The notes: generated by a model not told the origin, from the sequence alone. Positions 1 to 6,379 are shown, numbered from the stretch's first letter. The stretch: DNA of 7,358 nt from Pseudomonadota bacterium (GCA_015222915.1 JADFWE010000229.1:1-7358), one strand, 5' to 3'. Numbers and translations: made by a program.

Positions 1-11
1 CGTCTGCGCCG

Positions 12-31
12 CTGAAAACACAGGTTTTTAG
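12..31 (+). terminator. Weak AT-rich hairpin, possible terminator of a gene to the left
   Basis: CTGAAAAC and GTTTTTAG can pair as an 8-bp stem that includes one G-T pair, around the 4-base loop ACAG. T-rich sequence follows (32-46), as in an intrinsic terminator read rightward. The stem is mostly A-T, so it would be weak. No gene is visible before it in the window, and the assignment is tentative. Confidence 0.25.
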
Positions 32-46
32 TCTTTATTGTTTTTA

Positions 47-77
47 ACTGATGACTGCCAACTGCAAACTGCCAACT
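47..77. repeat. Heptanucleotide tandem repeat, about 4.4 units
   Basis: Four consecutive 7-bp units are visible: ACTGATG, ACTGCCA, ACTGCAA and ACTGCCA, followed by a partial ACT. The last three full units differ at one position only, and the first unit is more diverged. The repeat is in non-coding DNA, about 65 bp downstream of the stop codon of the leftward hydrolase gene. No protein reading is supported across it. It could be a slippage-prone microsatellite or one copy of a dispersed intergenic repeat. The window alone cannot tell these apart. Confidence 0.7.
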
Positions 78-143
78 TCTCTTAAGGCTCAACAGCAGTC
101 ACTCGATCGCAGAACCCGTAGCCAAAAAAATGCGCTATAGAAA

Positions 144-908
144 TTAAAGCTTATCCAGCCAGTCAGCAACGGTTTCAACCAACTCATCGTCGTGACCGTC
201 AAAGAAATGATTACCGGTGATTTTGATTTGGGTATAGTTTTTATTACCGGCCTTTTTCGCTGCAGCTGCTCGTGCTTTGACGGTAGCAAGTATATTTTCA
301 AGATCTTCATTACCGTACAGATCGAGTACCGGAACAGTAATTTTCTCCAGCGATTTAATGCTATTCATACGCTCATCTGCGGCAAACGCAGCGATGCCGA
401 TAGCAACAAAACCTTTTACGTCCTGCTTAGATGAGGCGAGGTAATAAGCCGTCATCGCTGAACCCTGGCTGTGGCCAAGCAGAACGATATCTTTCGAACC
501 ATTGTCTTTCAGGTATTTGATCGCTGCATCGATGCGCGCGGCGACTTCATCATATAACGGCGCATAATCTATGTATTCGGCATCATTAGCCAGGACCGGC
601 ATCTGTATCGACAGTGTATTCCAGTTATGTTCGGTCAGACCAACGCGCAATGGTTGTACCACCTGCTGCCAGTCGGGGTGAATGCCAGTGCCGTGCATCA
701 CGATGACTGCGCGACCCTTGTCTTCTTCGGCTTCGGTGTAGATACCGAGAAAATCATTGTTGCCATCATTCAGCCAGACAGCATCACCATCGAGGATGGC
801 GTCAACCACCTGGTCTGCCCAGCGTTTTTCTTTTGCCAGGTCGGTAGCACTAACTGAGAACGAAATCGTTATCAGCGCGGCACAAAATACCCTCAGGAAA
901 ATATTCAT
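144..908 (-). CDS. Secreted DUF3530-family alpha/beta hydrolase
   Basis: The 254-aa protein begins with a signal peptide: basic Arg6, a hydrophobic core at residues 7-19, and likely cleavage near Ser20-Ala21. It should therefore act in the periplasm. The mature part is an alpha/beta hydrolase. It has the oxyanion motif HGTG at 72-75 and the nucleophile elbow GHSQG at 145-149 with Ser147. Asp196 or Asp202 is the probable acid, and His234 in GNHFFDGH is the probable base. The segment HGTGIHPDW followed by TLSIQMPVL is typical of the DUF3530 family (PF12048), whose substrate is not known to me. The gene starts 30 bp after the lipoprotein gene, so the two are probably co-transcribed. The best ribosome site, AGAGAGGT at 921-928, is unusually far from the ATG (about 12 bases). 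No other start keeps the signal peptide. Confidence 0.88.
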   Translation of the reverse strand: MNIFLRVFCAALITISFSVSATDLAKEKRWADQVVDAILDGDAVWLNDGNNDFLGIYTEAEEDKGRAVIVMHGTGIHPDWQQVVQPLRVGLTEHNWNTLSIQMPVLANDAEYIDYAPLYDEVAARIDAAIKYLKDNGSKDIVLLGHSQGSAMTAYYLASSKQDVKGFVAIGIAAFAADERMNSIKSLEKITVPVLDLYGNEDLENILATVKARAAAAKKAGNKNYTQIKITGNHFFDGHDDELVETVADWLDKL

Positions 909-938
909 TACGACTGGATAACCTCTCTTAGATATTAA

Positions 939-2372
939 TTACGGTAGTGCGGTCACCAGGACAGTATCAGCCGTCAGGCAGCTTAGACCTTCATCTTCAC
1001 CGTATACATCAACAGACATACCGACCAGTAACTGATCAATGGCGATATCCTCTGAGGTGCTACTGCTGCCCGCAGAGCCAAGTAACAATATTCTGGCGTC
1101 GTTTATATCGGCGCATTCGAACGTGGTACTTGATCCATTGTCAATTTCGACAGTGATGACGGTATCAATTATGGTAACGATAACGCCTGAGAAATTAAGC
1201 TCCAGGTCATCGTTATCAAAAATTGCAAACGCTGCTTTAACGGTTGCAGGCGCAACCAGGTCGGGATCGGCCAGACCAAAAACATCAACGTCAGAACCAT
1301 CCTTTATATTGTCACTAGTAACGACCATACCGTACTTATCGAAAACACGAGCGCTAGTGGCAAGTGTCGCTGTCAATAAGGTGCCTGGTGCAACGATATT
1401 ATTATCACTATCATCTGTTTCCATAGTAAAGCTATCATCAACAGCTACCGGTGAAGTAGCCATGCCGGCAAACAATGCCAACTTCTGCGGCTCTGCTGCA
1501 TCTGCCGCAATGACTATATGCAGAGCATCTATACTGCCATAACCCAGTTTACCTAATACGGTAACAATATCGTTATCTTCGAGACCTGCAGGCGGTATGA
1601 CCACATCGATCTGGTCATCCTGTACAACCGTGTTAGCAGAGGTTAAAAGAGCCAGGCATTCATCATTTACTTCAACATCGTCAAGCTCACACAATTGAAA
1701 ACCTGTGTCAGTCGACAGCACTTTTCGATTTTGCAGAATAACCAGCTTTAGATCCTCTACACCCAGTATGTTGACGAAGATAACAGGACGGAAAATAAAC
1801 TTGCCGTTTCCTGTCTCAACAACCTGAATAGCTCTGTTTGCGTCCATATCAAGCTCGATAGCCAGGTAACCACCTTCAACAACTTCAAATGAACCTTGTG
1901 TACTTAAATCAATTTTCTTCGATGAGAGTTTTGCATCTTTGGTCCAATATACAACACCGTTAATATCAAATCTAACCAGTTCTACCCGGCTTACGTGCAA
2001 ACGAATCTTGCTGTAGGTGTATGCTGGTACAGTCGTTGTTGATAGCAGGTCAGAATAATTCCGCAAGGCAAGCAGGTTAATAACACGGGTCTCTTCAAAA
2101 AGAACAACTTCACGACAACCATCATCGTCACCTTCCAGTGGATTTACCTCGTCTTCATCATCATTATCGTCTTCACAGAGGAAACTGATCGATTCCACAG
2201 TGACGTTGATCTGATCAAAATCATTCGTCGGGCCATCAGTTATCAACAATGAGACTCGGCCCGTACCCGGTGCGGCAGTAGTCGTTGATGTGTCGGTACC
2301 GGAACTACAGGCAGCGAGGACCGAAAAAATTAATGCAGCGAAAATAAATTTTATTGTCTGAAGAGTTTTCAT
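939..2372 (-). CDS. DUF4382-domain outer-membrane lipoprotein
   Basis: I choose the ATG at 2372 (477 aa) over one 17 codons upstream, because a standard lipoprotein signal begins here: Lys2, a hydrophobic run at 9-20, and the lipobox LAAC with Cys22. Ser follows the Cys, which by the Lol rule suggests the outer membrane. Residues 37 to about 200 match DUF4382, starting GRVSLLITDGPTNDFDQINVTVE and ending near FIFRPVIFVNI. This domain is a beta-rich presumed extracytoplasmic module without an established biochemical role. A very acidic loop (DDNDDEDE at 68-75, then EGDDDG at 80-85) is flanked by Cys66 and Cys86, which could form a disulfide and bind cations; this is inference. Residues 210-477 form repeated short beta-strand stretches that resemble DUF5666-type modules, a weaker assignment. 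The gene is followed after 30 bp by the DUF3530 hydrolase. Its ribosome site is weak. Confidence 0.83.
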   Translation of the reverse strand: MKTLQTIKFIFAALIFSVLAACSSGTDTSTTTAAPGTGRVSLLITDGPTNDFDQINVTVESISFLCEDDNDDEDEVNPLEGDDDGCREVVLFEETRVINLLALRNYSDLLSTTTVPAYTYSKIRLHVSRVELVRFDINGVVYWTKDAKLSSKKIDLSTQGSFEVVEGGYLAIELDMDANRAIQVVETGNGKFIFRPVIFVNILGVEDLKLVILQNRKVLSTDTGFQLCELDDVEVNDECLALLTSANTVVQDDQIDVVIPPAGLEDNDIVTVLGKLGYGSIDALHIVIAADAAEPQKLALFAGMATSPVAVDDSFTMETDDSDNNIVAPGTLLTATLATSARVFDKYGMVVTSDNIKDGSDVDVFGLADPDLVAPATVKAAFAIFDNDDLELNFSGVIVTIIDTVITVEIDNGSSTTFECADINDARILLLGSAGSSSTSEDIAIDQLLVGMSVDVYGEDEGLSCLTADTVLVTALP

Positions 2373-2463
2373 AAGTACCACTTTGTATTCAATTTGGAAG
2401 GCCACAGTAATCAGCGCCGCCACGCTGTCAAAAACAGCATCAAAAAGCGGAGCATAGAAAGGC

Positions 2464-2491
2464 TATATAAGAATCATCTTATTTATACCAA
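2464..2491 (-). promoter_or_regulatory. Candidate sigma-70 promoter for the lipoprotein-hydrolase operon
   Basis: On the minus strand TTGGTA (2491-2486) and TATATA (2469-2464) are separated by 16 bases, each matching 4 of 6 consensus positions. This would leave a leader of roughly 85 bases before the ATG at 2372. An inverted repeat, ATAAGA and TCTTAT around ATCA (2467-2482), overlaps the proposed -10 region and could be an operator. The area is AT-rich, so chance matches are likely. Confidence 0.3.
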
Positions 2492-2538
2492 ATACAAAAA
2501 TCAATACCCATTCGTCGAATAAGTAAATTTCTGCCTGA

Positions 2539-2553
2539 ATAGCAGTATGCTAA
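2539..2553. promoter_or_regulatory. Inverted repeat upstream of msrA
   Basis: TAGCA and TGCTA form a perfect 5-bp inverted repeat around GTA (2540-2552), in the divergent gap about 90 bp before msrA. The 15-mer ATAGCAGTATGCTAA fits the outer tetramers of an OxyR half-operator (ATAG and CTAT) except for its last base. It lacks the inner t and a positions, and no second half-site lies 7 bases away on either side. It could be an operator for either flanking gene, or chance. Confidence 0.25.
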
Positions 2554-2641
2554 ATCTCTGCACACGCCATGAACTTAGCTGCTCACTAGTACTCGAACTT
2601 TAGACATAAACAGACAAAATCAATAAAAACAGAGAAAAAAC

Positions 2642-3265
2642 ATGGGGCTACAGGACTTACCAACAAATGAACAGGCACTGCCCGGCCGGGGCTCACGCAT
2701 GCCCGTGCCTGATAAACACTTCGTAAATGGCAATGTCCTTCAGCCACCGTTTTGCGATGGTCTGCAGCAGATCATCTTCGGTATGGGCTGTTTCTGGGGC
2801 GCAGAAAGAAAATTCTGGCAGCTTGAAGGTGTCTACACGACAGCAGCCGGTTATGCGGCAGGCCTCACACCTAATCCGACTTATCAGGAAGTCTGCAGTG
2901 GTTTGACCGGGCAAAATGAAGTCGTGCTGGTGGTTTATGACCCTGACGAAATCAGTACCGAACAGCTGCTCAAAACATTCTGGGAATCCCACGATCCGAC
3001 ACAGGGCATGCAGCAGGGTAATGACCGTGGCACACAGTATCGTTCAGGTATCTATGTTTTCGATGAGCAACAAAAACAGGCAGCCGAAATCACACGCAGT
3101 TTTTACCAACAGGAACTGGCTAAGAATGGCTATGGAGAGATCACGACCGAGATCCTCGATGCCCCTGAGTTCTACTATGCAGAAGACTATCACCAGCAAT
3201 ACCTGGCGAAAAATCCGAATGGATACTGTGGCTTAGGGGGTACCGGCACCAGCTGCACCATCTGA
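2642..3265 (+). CDS. msrA: Peptide-methionine (S)-S-oxide reductase MsrA
   Basis: The protein reduces methionine-S-sulfoxide in proteins and free methionine, using thioredoxin as electron donor, in the cytosol. At 207 aa it matches the longer E. coli-type MsrA, including the N-terminal extension before the catalytic motif. GCFWGAE is at 49-55, with nucleophile Cys50 and the acid Glu55. DRGTQYRS at 128-135 supplies the conserved Asp128 and Tyr133. The C-terminal [12 protein letters not shown] has Cys196 and Cys205, the expected recycling cysteines. Two usually conserved spots differ: the common YAGG reads YAAG (71-74), and the TGHxE segment reads TGQNE (89-93). The start is supported by AGAG at 2631-2634, 7 bases before the ATG. 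The gene diverges from the lipoprotein operon. It fits the oxidative-stress theme of the oxyR-catalase pair further right. Confidence 0.96.
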   Translation: MGLQDLPTNEQALPGRGSRMPVPDKHFVNGNVLQPPFCDGLQQIIFGMGCFWGAERKFWQLEGVYTTAAGYAAGLTPNPTYQEVCSGLTGQNEVVLVVYDPDEISTEQLLKTFWESHDPTQGMQQGNDRGTQYRSGIYVFDEQQKQAAEITRSFYQQELAKNGYGEITTEILDAPEFYYAEDYHQQYLAKNPNGYCGLGGTGTSCTI

Positions 3266-3274
3266 CAGTGGTGC
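3255..3274 (+). other. GC-rich hairpin across the msrA stop codon
   Basis: GCACCA (3255-3260) pairs perfectly with TGGTGC (3269-3274) around an 8-base loop that contains the TGA stop codon (3263-3265). No T-run follows, so it is not a classical intrinsic terminator. It may protect the 3' end of the mRNA, or be incidental. Confidence 0.4.
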
Positions 3275-3351
3275 GCTAAACGTCAAATCATTGGCGAAAC
3301 GGGTCAAGACATTGCTTCACGCAGCTCATAACATGGCTGCAACATTAATCT

Positions 3352-3370
3352 GCAGTGCGTACTGCTTTTT
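3352..3370 (+). terminator. Possible intrinsic terminator or attenuator between msrA and the unknown gene
   Basis: GCAGT (3352-3356) and ACTGC (3361-3365) form a 5-bp stem with a GCGT loop, directly followed by five T residues (3366-3370). This is the form of a rightward Rho-independent terminator, although the stem is short. It lies 87 bp after the msrA stop and only 18 bp before the next gene's ATG. Read-through or a folding switch could therefore affect that gene. A second hairpin with arms GCAGC...GCTGC and inner CAT/ATG pairs (3321-3340) lies just upstream. Confidence 0.4.
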
Positions 3371-3376
3371 CAGGTG

Positions 3377-3382
3377 AAGGGA
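3377..3382 (+). promoter_or_regulatory. Ribosome binding site that sets the start of the unknown gene
   Basis: AAGGGA lies 5 bases before the ATG at 3388. The alternative in-frame GTG at 3355 sits inside a terminator-like hairpin and would put this site inside the coding region. The ATG is therefore preferred. Confidence 0.6.
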
Positions 3383-3387
3383 CAAAC

Positions 3388-3702
3388 ATGATCAGATATG
3401 GCGAACTAATACAGGCACTTCGTGGTTACACACACAGGGATATTTCCAATGAAATCTCTGATGAGAACTATCGCATAGTTATAAAACTTGCCATTAGAAA
3501 GAACCGCCTGGATCAGCAGTGGGACCTGCAACACATTACCGCTGTTCTATTATATATCGCGTTCAATGATGGCCAGTTGCACCCCAGTCAGTTAAACAGC
3601 GATGGTCTGAAGGCACTCGACTGGGCGGAACGACTTATCGAGGAAGAAGACATTCCGTTTGACTGGCTTAAGGCAGAAAGAAAACAACAGGCCTCAATCT
3701 GA
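3388..3702 (+). CDS. Unknown protein, 104 aa
   Basis: I do not recognise this family. The protein has no signal peptide, no Cys, and no clear membrane segment; the most hydrophobic stretch, ITAVLLYIAF at 50-59, is short and looks like a buried helix. The N-terminal part, with YGELIQALRGYTHRDIS, is rich in charged residues and looks helical. The C-terminal part is strongly charged (ERLIEEED at 81-88, then KAERKQQ). A small soluble cytoplasmic helical protein is likely. A good ribosome site and a complete reading frame that ends 33 bp before the converging gpmI stop support it as real. It may be transcribed from msrA by read-through of the hairpins between them, but no dedicated promoter is evident. 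No function is proposed. Confidence 0.72.
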   Translation: MIRYGELIQALRGYTHRDISNEISDENYRIVIKLAIRKNRLDQQWDLQHITAVLLYIAFNDGQLHPSQLNSDGLKALDWAERLIEEEDIPFDWLKAERKQQASI

Positions 3703-3707
3703 TATAT

Positions 3708-3730
3708 CCTGATACGGTCAATACCTCAGG
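3708..3730. terminator. Hairpin in the convergent gap, possible bidirectional terminator
   Basis: CCTGA (3708-3712) pairs with TCAGG (3726-3730), and inside it GGT (3716-3718) pairs with ACC (3723-3725) around CAAT. A 3-base bulge (TAC) interrupts one side. The 8-bp structure fills most of the 33-bp gap between two converging genes, where a shared terminator is expected. There is no T-run on either side, so intrinsic termination would be inefficient. Confidence 0.35.
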
Positions 3731-3735
3731 CGCGA

Positions 3736-5271
3736 TCAGTATTCACACAGCAGCAGTGATTTGCCCGTCATAGAGGGCGGTTGCTGTAATCCCATCAACT
3801 GTAACACTGTGGGAGCAACTGCACTTAGATCGCAGCCCGGACGCAGATGCCAGTTCGCCTCATCGATAACCAGACAGGGTACTGGATATAAAGTGTGTTG
3901 TGTATGCGGCTCTTGTGTAACAGGGTCGACCATCTCATCACAGTTGCCGTGGTCCGCTGTTAGTATCACGGAAACTCCTGCTTCTTTAGCAGCATCCAGC
4001 ACCCGGCCGACTTCTCTATCCAGCGCTTCTACCGCTTTGATTACCGCTTCTCGAACAGCCGTATGGCCAACCATATCACCATTAGCAAAGTTGACCATGA
4101 TAAAGCCGTATTCACCAGATTCTAAAGCTTCGATGACTTTATCGGCAACGCCTTGCGCACTCATCTCCGGTTTTAGATCATAGGTAGCAACATCCGGCGA
4201 ATTAACCATGACGTGATCTTCACCAGCGAACGGTATCTTTTTTCCGCCATTGAAAAAGTAAGTAACGTGCGCGTACTTTTCGGTTTCTGCACAGTGCATC
4301 TGCTTATAACCAGCGCGGCTGACCACTGACGCCACTGTTGCCTGAGGACGTTCTGGCGCATAACCGATCGGCAATAAAAATTCAGGATCGTATTCGGTCA
4401 GGCAGGTTACCAGCGCACCGTCAAAATCACCGGTATCAAAATCATCAAAATGATCCTGACTTAATACTGCTGTGAGCTGACGTGAACGATCATTGCGGAA
4501 ATTAAAGAAGATGACATTGTCACCCGACTGAATTAATTCCGCACCTTCTAAAACAGTTGGTTTAATAAACTCATCGGTCTCTTCGTGTGCGTAAGCAGCC
4601 TCGATCGCATAACGCGCAGTCTCAGCCTGAAGACCTTCACCTCTCACCATCGCTTTCCAGGCAAGCTCGGTACGATCCCAGCGATTATCTCTATCCATCG
4701 AGTAATAACGTCCACTCACGGTCGCAATACTGCCATTGGCATCTTCCAGCAAACCTTCGATCTCAGCGAGAAACGTCAGCGCAGACATCTGCGCAGTATC
4801 GCGTCCATCTGTCGTCATGTGTACGACGGGACTCACCTTATGATCAGCACACAATTTGATCAAAGCTTTTAGATGGTTGATATGACTATGCACACCACCG
4901 TTCGATGTCAGTCCGACGAGATGCAGGGGACGCTCATTTGCGGCAGCATCTTCTACCGCTGCAAGCAGAGCTGCATTATTAAAAAACTCGCCACTTTCGA
5001 TCTCGTCATTGATACGCACAAGATCCTGCCGGATCACCGAACCACTGCCCAGCGTCATGTGACCGACTTCCGAGTTGCCCATCTGACCATCGGGCAGACC
5101 AACCGAACTGCCGCAGGCGTCCAGTGTGGTGTGAGGATTTCTTGAAAAATATTCGTCTAGACGCGGTGTATCAGCTTCCTGTACCGCATTATTAATCCGA
5201 CTTGGGTTGACGCCAAAACCATCCAGTATGATCAGGAGGGTGGGTCTTCGGGGGACACTTCTATCGACCAT
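3736..5271 (-). CDS. gpmI: 2,3-bisphosphoglycerate-independent phosphoglycerate mutase
   Basis: The enzyme interconverts 3- and 2-phosphoglycerate in glycolysis and gluconeogenesis through a phosphoserine intermediate, with two Mn2+ ions. At 511 aa it has the full family length. The N-terminal metal Asp17 sits in LIILDGFG. The nucleophile Ser67 sits in GNSEVGH (65-71). The substrate domain shows VHSH (127-130), TTDGRDT (153-159), DRDNRW (193-198), NFRNDRSRQ (257-265) and Lys332. The second metal cluster is NGDMVGH with Asp399 and His403, then TADHGN with Asp440 and His441, then His456 or His459 in PHTQHT. No key residue is missing. The start at 5271 is the first ATG before PRRPTLLIILDG; the site ahead of it is purine-rich (AGAGAG) rather than a classical AGGAGG. 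It is 124 bp from oxyR on the same strand, so it probably has its own promoter. Confidence 0.97.
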   Translation of the reverse strand: MVDRSVPRRPTLLIILDGFGVNPSRINNAVQEADTPRLDEYFSRNPHTTLDACGSSVGLPDGQMGNSEVGHMTLGSGSVIRQDLVRINDEIESGEFFNNAALLAAVEDAAANERPLHLVGLTSNGGVHSHINHLKALIKLCADHKVSPVVHMTTDGRDTAQMSALTFLAEIEGLLEDANGSIATVSGRYYSMDRDNRWDRTELAWKAMVRGEGLQAETARYAIEAAYAHEETDEFIKPTVLEGAELIQSGDNVIFFNFRNDRSRQLTAVLSQDHFDDFDTGDFDGALVTCLTEYDPEFLLPIGYAPERPQATVASVVSRAGYKQMHCAETEKYAHVTYFFNGGKKIPFAGEDHVMVNSPDVATYDLKPEMSAQGVADKVIEALESGEYGFIMVNFANGDMVGHTAVREAVIKAVEALDREVGRVLDAAKEAGVSVILTADHGNCDEMVDPVTQEPHTQHTLYPVPCLVIDEANWHLRPGCDLSAVAPTVLQLMGLQQPPSMTGKSLLLCEY

Positions 5272-5302
5272 AAGAGCTCTCTGCCCTTCTCTCTTTTTTT
5301 AA

Positions 5303-5351
5303 GTATTTATATTAAGCGCGCGATTTTACACTATTGGTGGAGATTTCACGA
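5303..5351 (-). promoter_or_regulatory. Weak candidate promoter region for gpmI
   Basis: On the minus strand TAAAAT (5328-5323) is a 5-of-6 match to a -10 box, and an AT-rich stretch containing TATAAA follows. The position expected for the -35 box holds TCGTGA, only a 3-of-6 match. A purine-rich leader of A and GA runs follows down to the start codon. The placement is only suggestive. Confidence 0.25.
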
Positions 5352-5395
5352 GCCTGGATAGTTAGACTGGCACATGGACGTTCAAAGTATTTACA

Positions 5396-6310
5396 TCATA
5401 TCGCACGTATCGTGTCCGGCAGGTTTTCGAGCACTACCGCTGCAAACACCTCAAGCACTTTACGACGCGGAAAAGTTCGGCGATATACCAGTGATATCTG
5501 CCGATATGTATCCGGTAGTTGCAATTGCCTCGTCATGATGCCCTTATCTTTGGCCGAAACAGCATTTAAAGCCAACGCCGGCAACAAAGTACAACCAAAT
5601 CCGGCCGCCACCAATTGCAGCAAGGTTTCCAGGCTGGCTGCGCGTAAATCTGCCAGGTCACCTTGCACTGCGCGTTCATGAAGATGACAAACTTCCATTG
5701 CCTGCTCTGCAAGGCAATGGCCTTCTGCCAGCAACAGCAGATCGGTACAATCCAGATCTGTCTGTATGATTTTCTTCTTCTTTGACAGCGGATGGTTTCG
5801 AGGATGTACCAGCCAGAATGGTTCTTCGAATAACGGTATACTTTCAAAATCCGGGTTTTCCACCGGCGTTGCCAACAATGCGGCATCAATTTCATGTTTG
5901 TCCAGACGCGTGAGCAGTGTGTCAGTGAGTTCCTCAGACAACACCAGTTTTATCTGTGGATACTGCGTCTGCAGCGGTTGCAGTATCAACGGCATCAGGT
6001 ACGGACTTAAGGTCGGAATCACCCCCATACGCAATGGTCCGACCAGCGGATCCTGATGTGACTGTGCCAGTTGTAGCAATGCATCAGCCTGCTCCAGTAC
6101 CCGCCTGGCCTGCGCCACAATGATCTCACCGGGATGGGTGGTTTCCACTGATCGTTTGCTGCGCTCAAAAAGTGTTACCCCCAGCTCCTCTTCCAGTTTT
6201 TTTATCTGACCACTCAAGGTCGGCTGACTGACGAAACAGCGCTCGGCGGCCTGACCAAAATGACGGGTATCTGCGACCGCAATCAGGTATTTAAGATCTC
6301 TAAGATTCAT
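5396..6310 (-). CDS. oxyR: Hydrogen-peroxide-sensing LysR-type regulator OxyR
   Basis: OxyR activates peroxide-defence genes when H2O2 oxidises it to a disulfide. The 304-aa protein has an N-terminal winged helix-turn-helix (about 1-60, with FGQAAERCFVSQPTLSGQIKKLEEELG). A linker helix follows, then the regulatory domain from about 90. The redox pair falls at Cys199 and Cys208, exactly the E. coli positions, in GHCLAEQAMEVC. Thr100, Thr129 and His198, which line the E. coli peroxide pocket, are also kept. Arg201 and Asp202 of E. coli read Ala and Glu here. The start is supported by GGAG (plus-strand CTCC at 6315-6318), 4 bases from the ATG. It is divergent from a catalase gene, with an OxyR-type operator between them that also suggests autoregulation. 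Confidence 0.95.
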   Translation of the reverse strand: MNLRDLKYLIAVADTRHFGQAAERCFVSQPTLSGQIKKLEEELGVTLFERSKRSVETTHPGEIIVAQARRVLEQADALLQLAQSHQDPLVGPLRMGVIPTLSPYLMPLILQPLQTQYPQIKLVLSEELTDTLLTRLDKHEIDAALLATPVENPDFESIPLFEEPFWLVHPRNHPLSKKKKIIQTDLDCTDLLLLAEGHCLAEQAMEVCHLHERAVQGDLADLRAASLETLLQLVAAGFGCTLLPALALNAVSAKDKGIMTRQLQLPDTYRQISLVYRRTFPRRKVLEVFAAVVLENLPDTIRAI

Positions 6311-6342
6311 ACCACTCCAGCATTCTCAGTAAAAAACAATTG

Positions 6343-6379
6343 ATAGGAATTACCTATTAACTTAATACATTTAAACGAT
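6343..6379. promoter_or_regulatory. OxyR operator between oxyR and the catalase gene
   Basis: The OxyR consensus is two copies of ATAGntnnnanCTAT separated by 7 bases. The first copy here, ATAGGAATTACCTAT (6343-6357), matches 9 of the 10 fixed positions. After exactly 7 bases (6358-6364), ATACATTTAAACGAT (6365-6379) matches 8 of 10. Together 17 of 20 fixed positions agree with correct spacing, in the place where an OxyR site is expected. It begins 33 bp from the oxyR ATG and ends 110 bp before the catalase ATG, so it could activate the catalase gene and repress or autoregulate oxyR. Confidence 0.85.

Noticed and set aside
124..143. T-run (minus strand) just after the hydrolase stop as an intrinsic terminator
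   Set aside because: Seven T residues are present about 14 bases after the stop, but no adequate GC-rich stem precedes them.
1039..1542. 167-aa rightward reading frame opposite the lipoprotein gene
   Set aside because: It is low in complexity and Ser/Ala-rich, with no ribosome site or family resemblance. The opposite strand has a clear lipoprotein with domain structure.
2373..2423. Upstream in-frame ATG adding 17 residues to the lipoprotein
   Set aside because: It would bury the lipoprotein signal peptide and lipobox 17 residues inside the protein. The ATG at 2372 gives a standard lipoprotein N-terminus.
2693..2992. 99-aa leftward frame inside msrA
   Set aside because: It is the reverse shadow of a confidently identified msrA, with no independent support.
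3355..3387. GTG start for the unknown gene, 11 codons upstream
   Set aside because: It lies within a terminator-like stem, lacks a ribosome site, and the AAGGGA site clearly serves the ATG at 3388.
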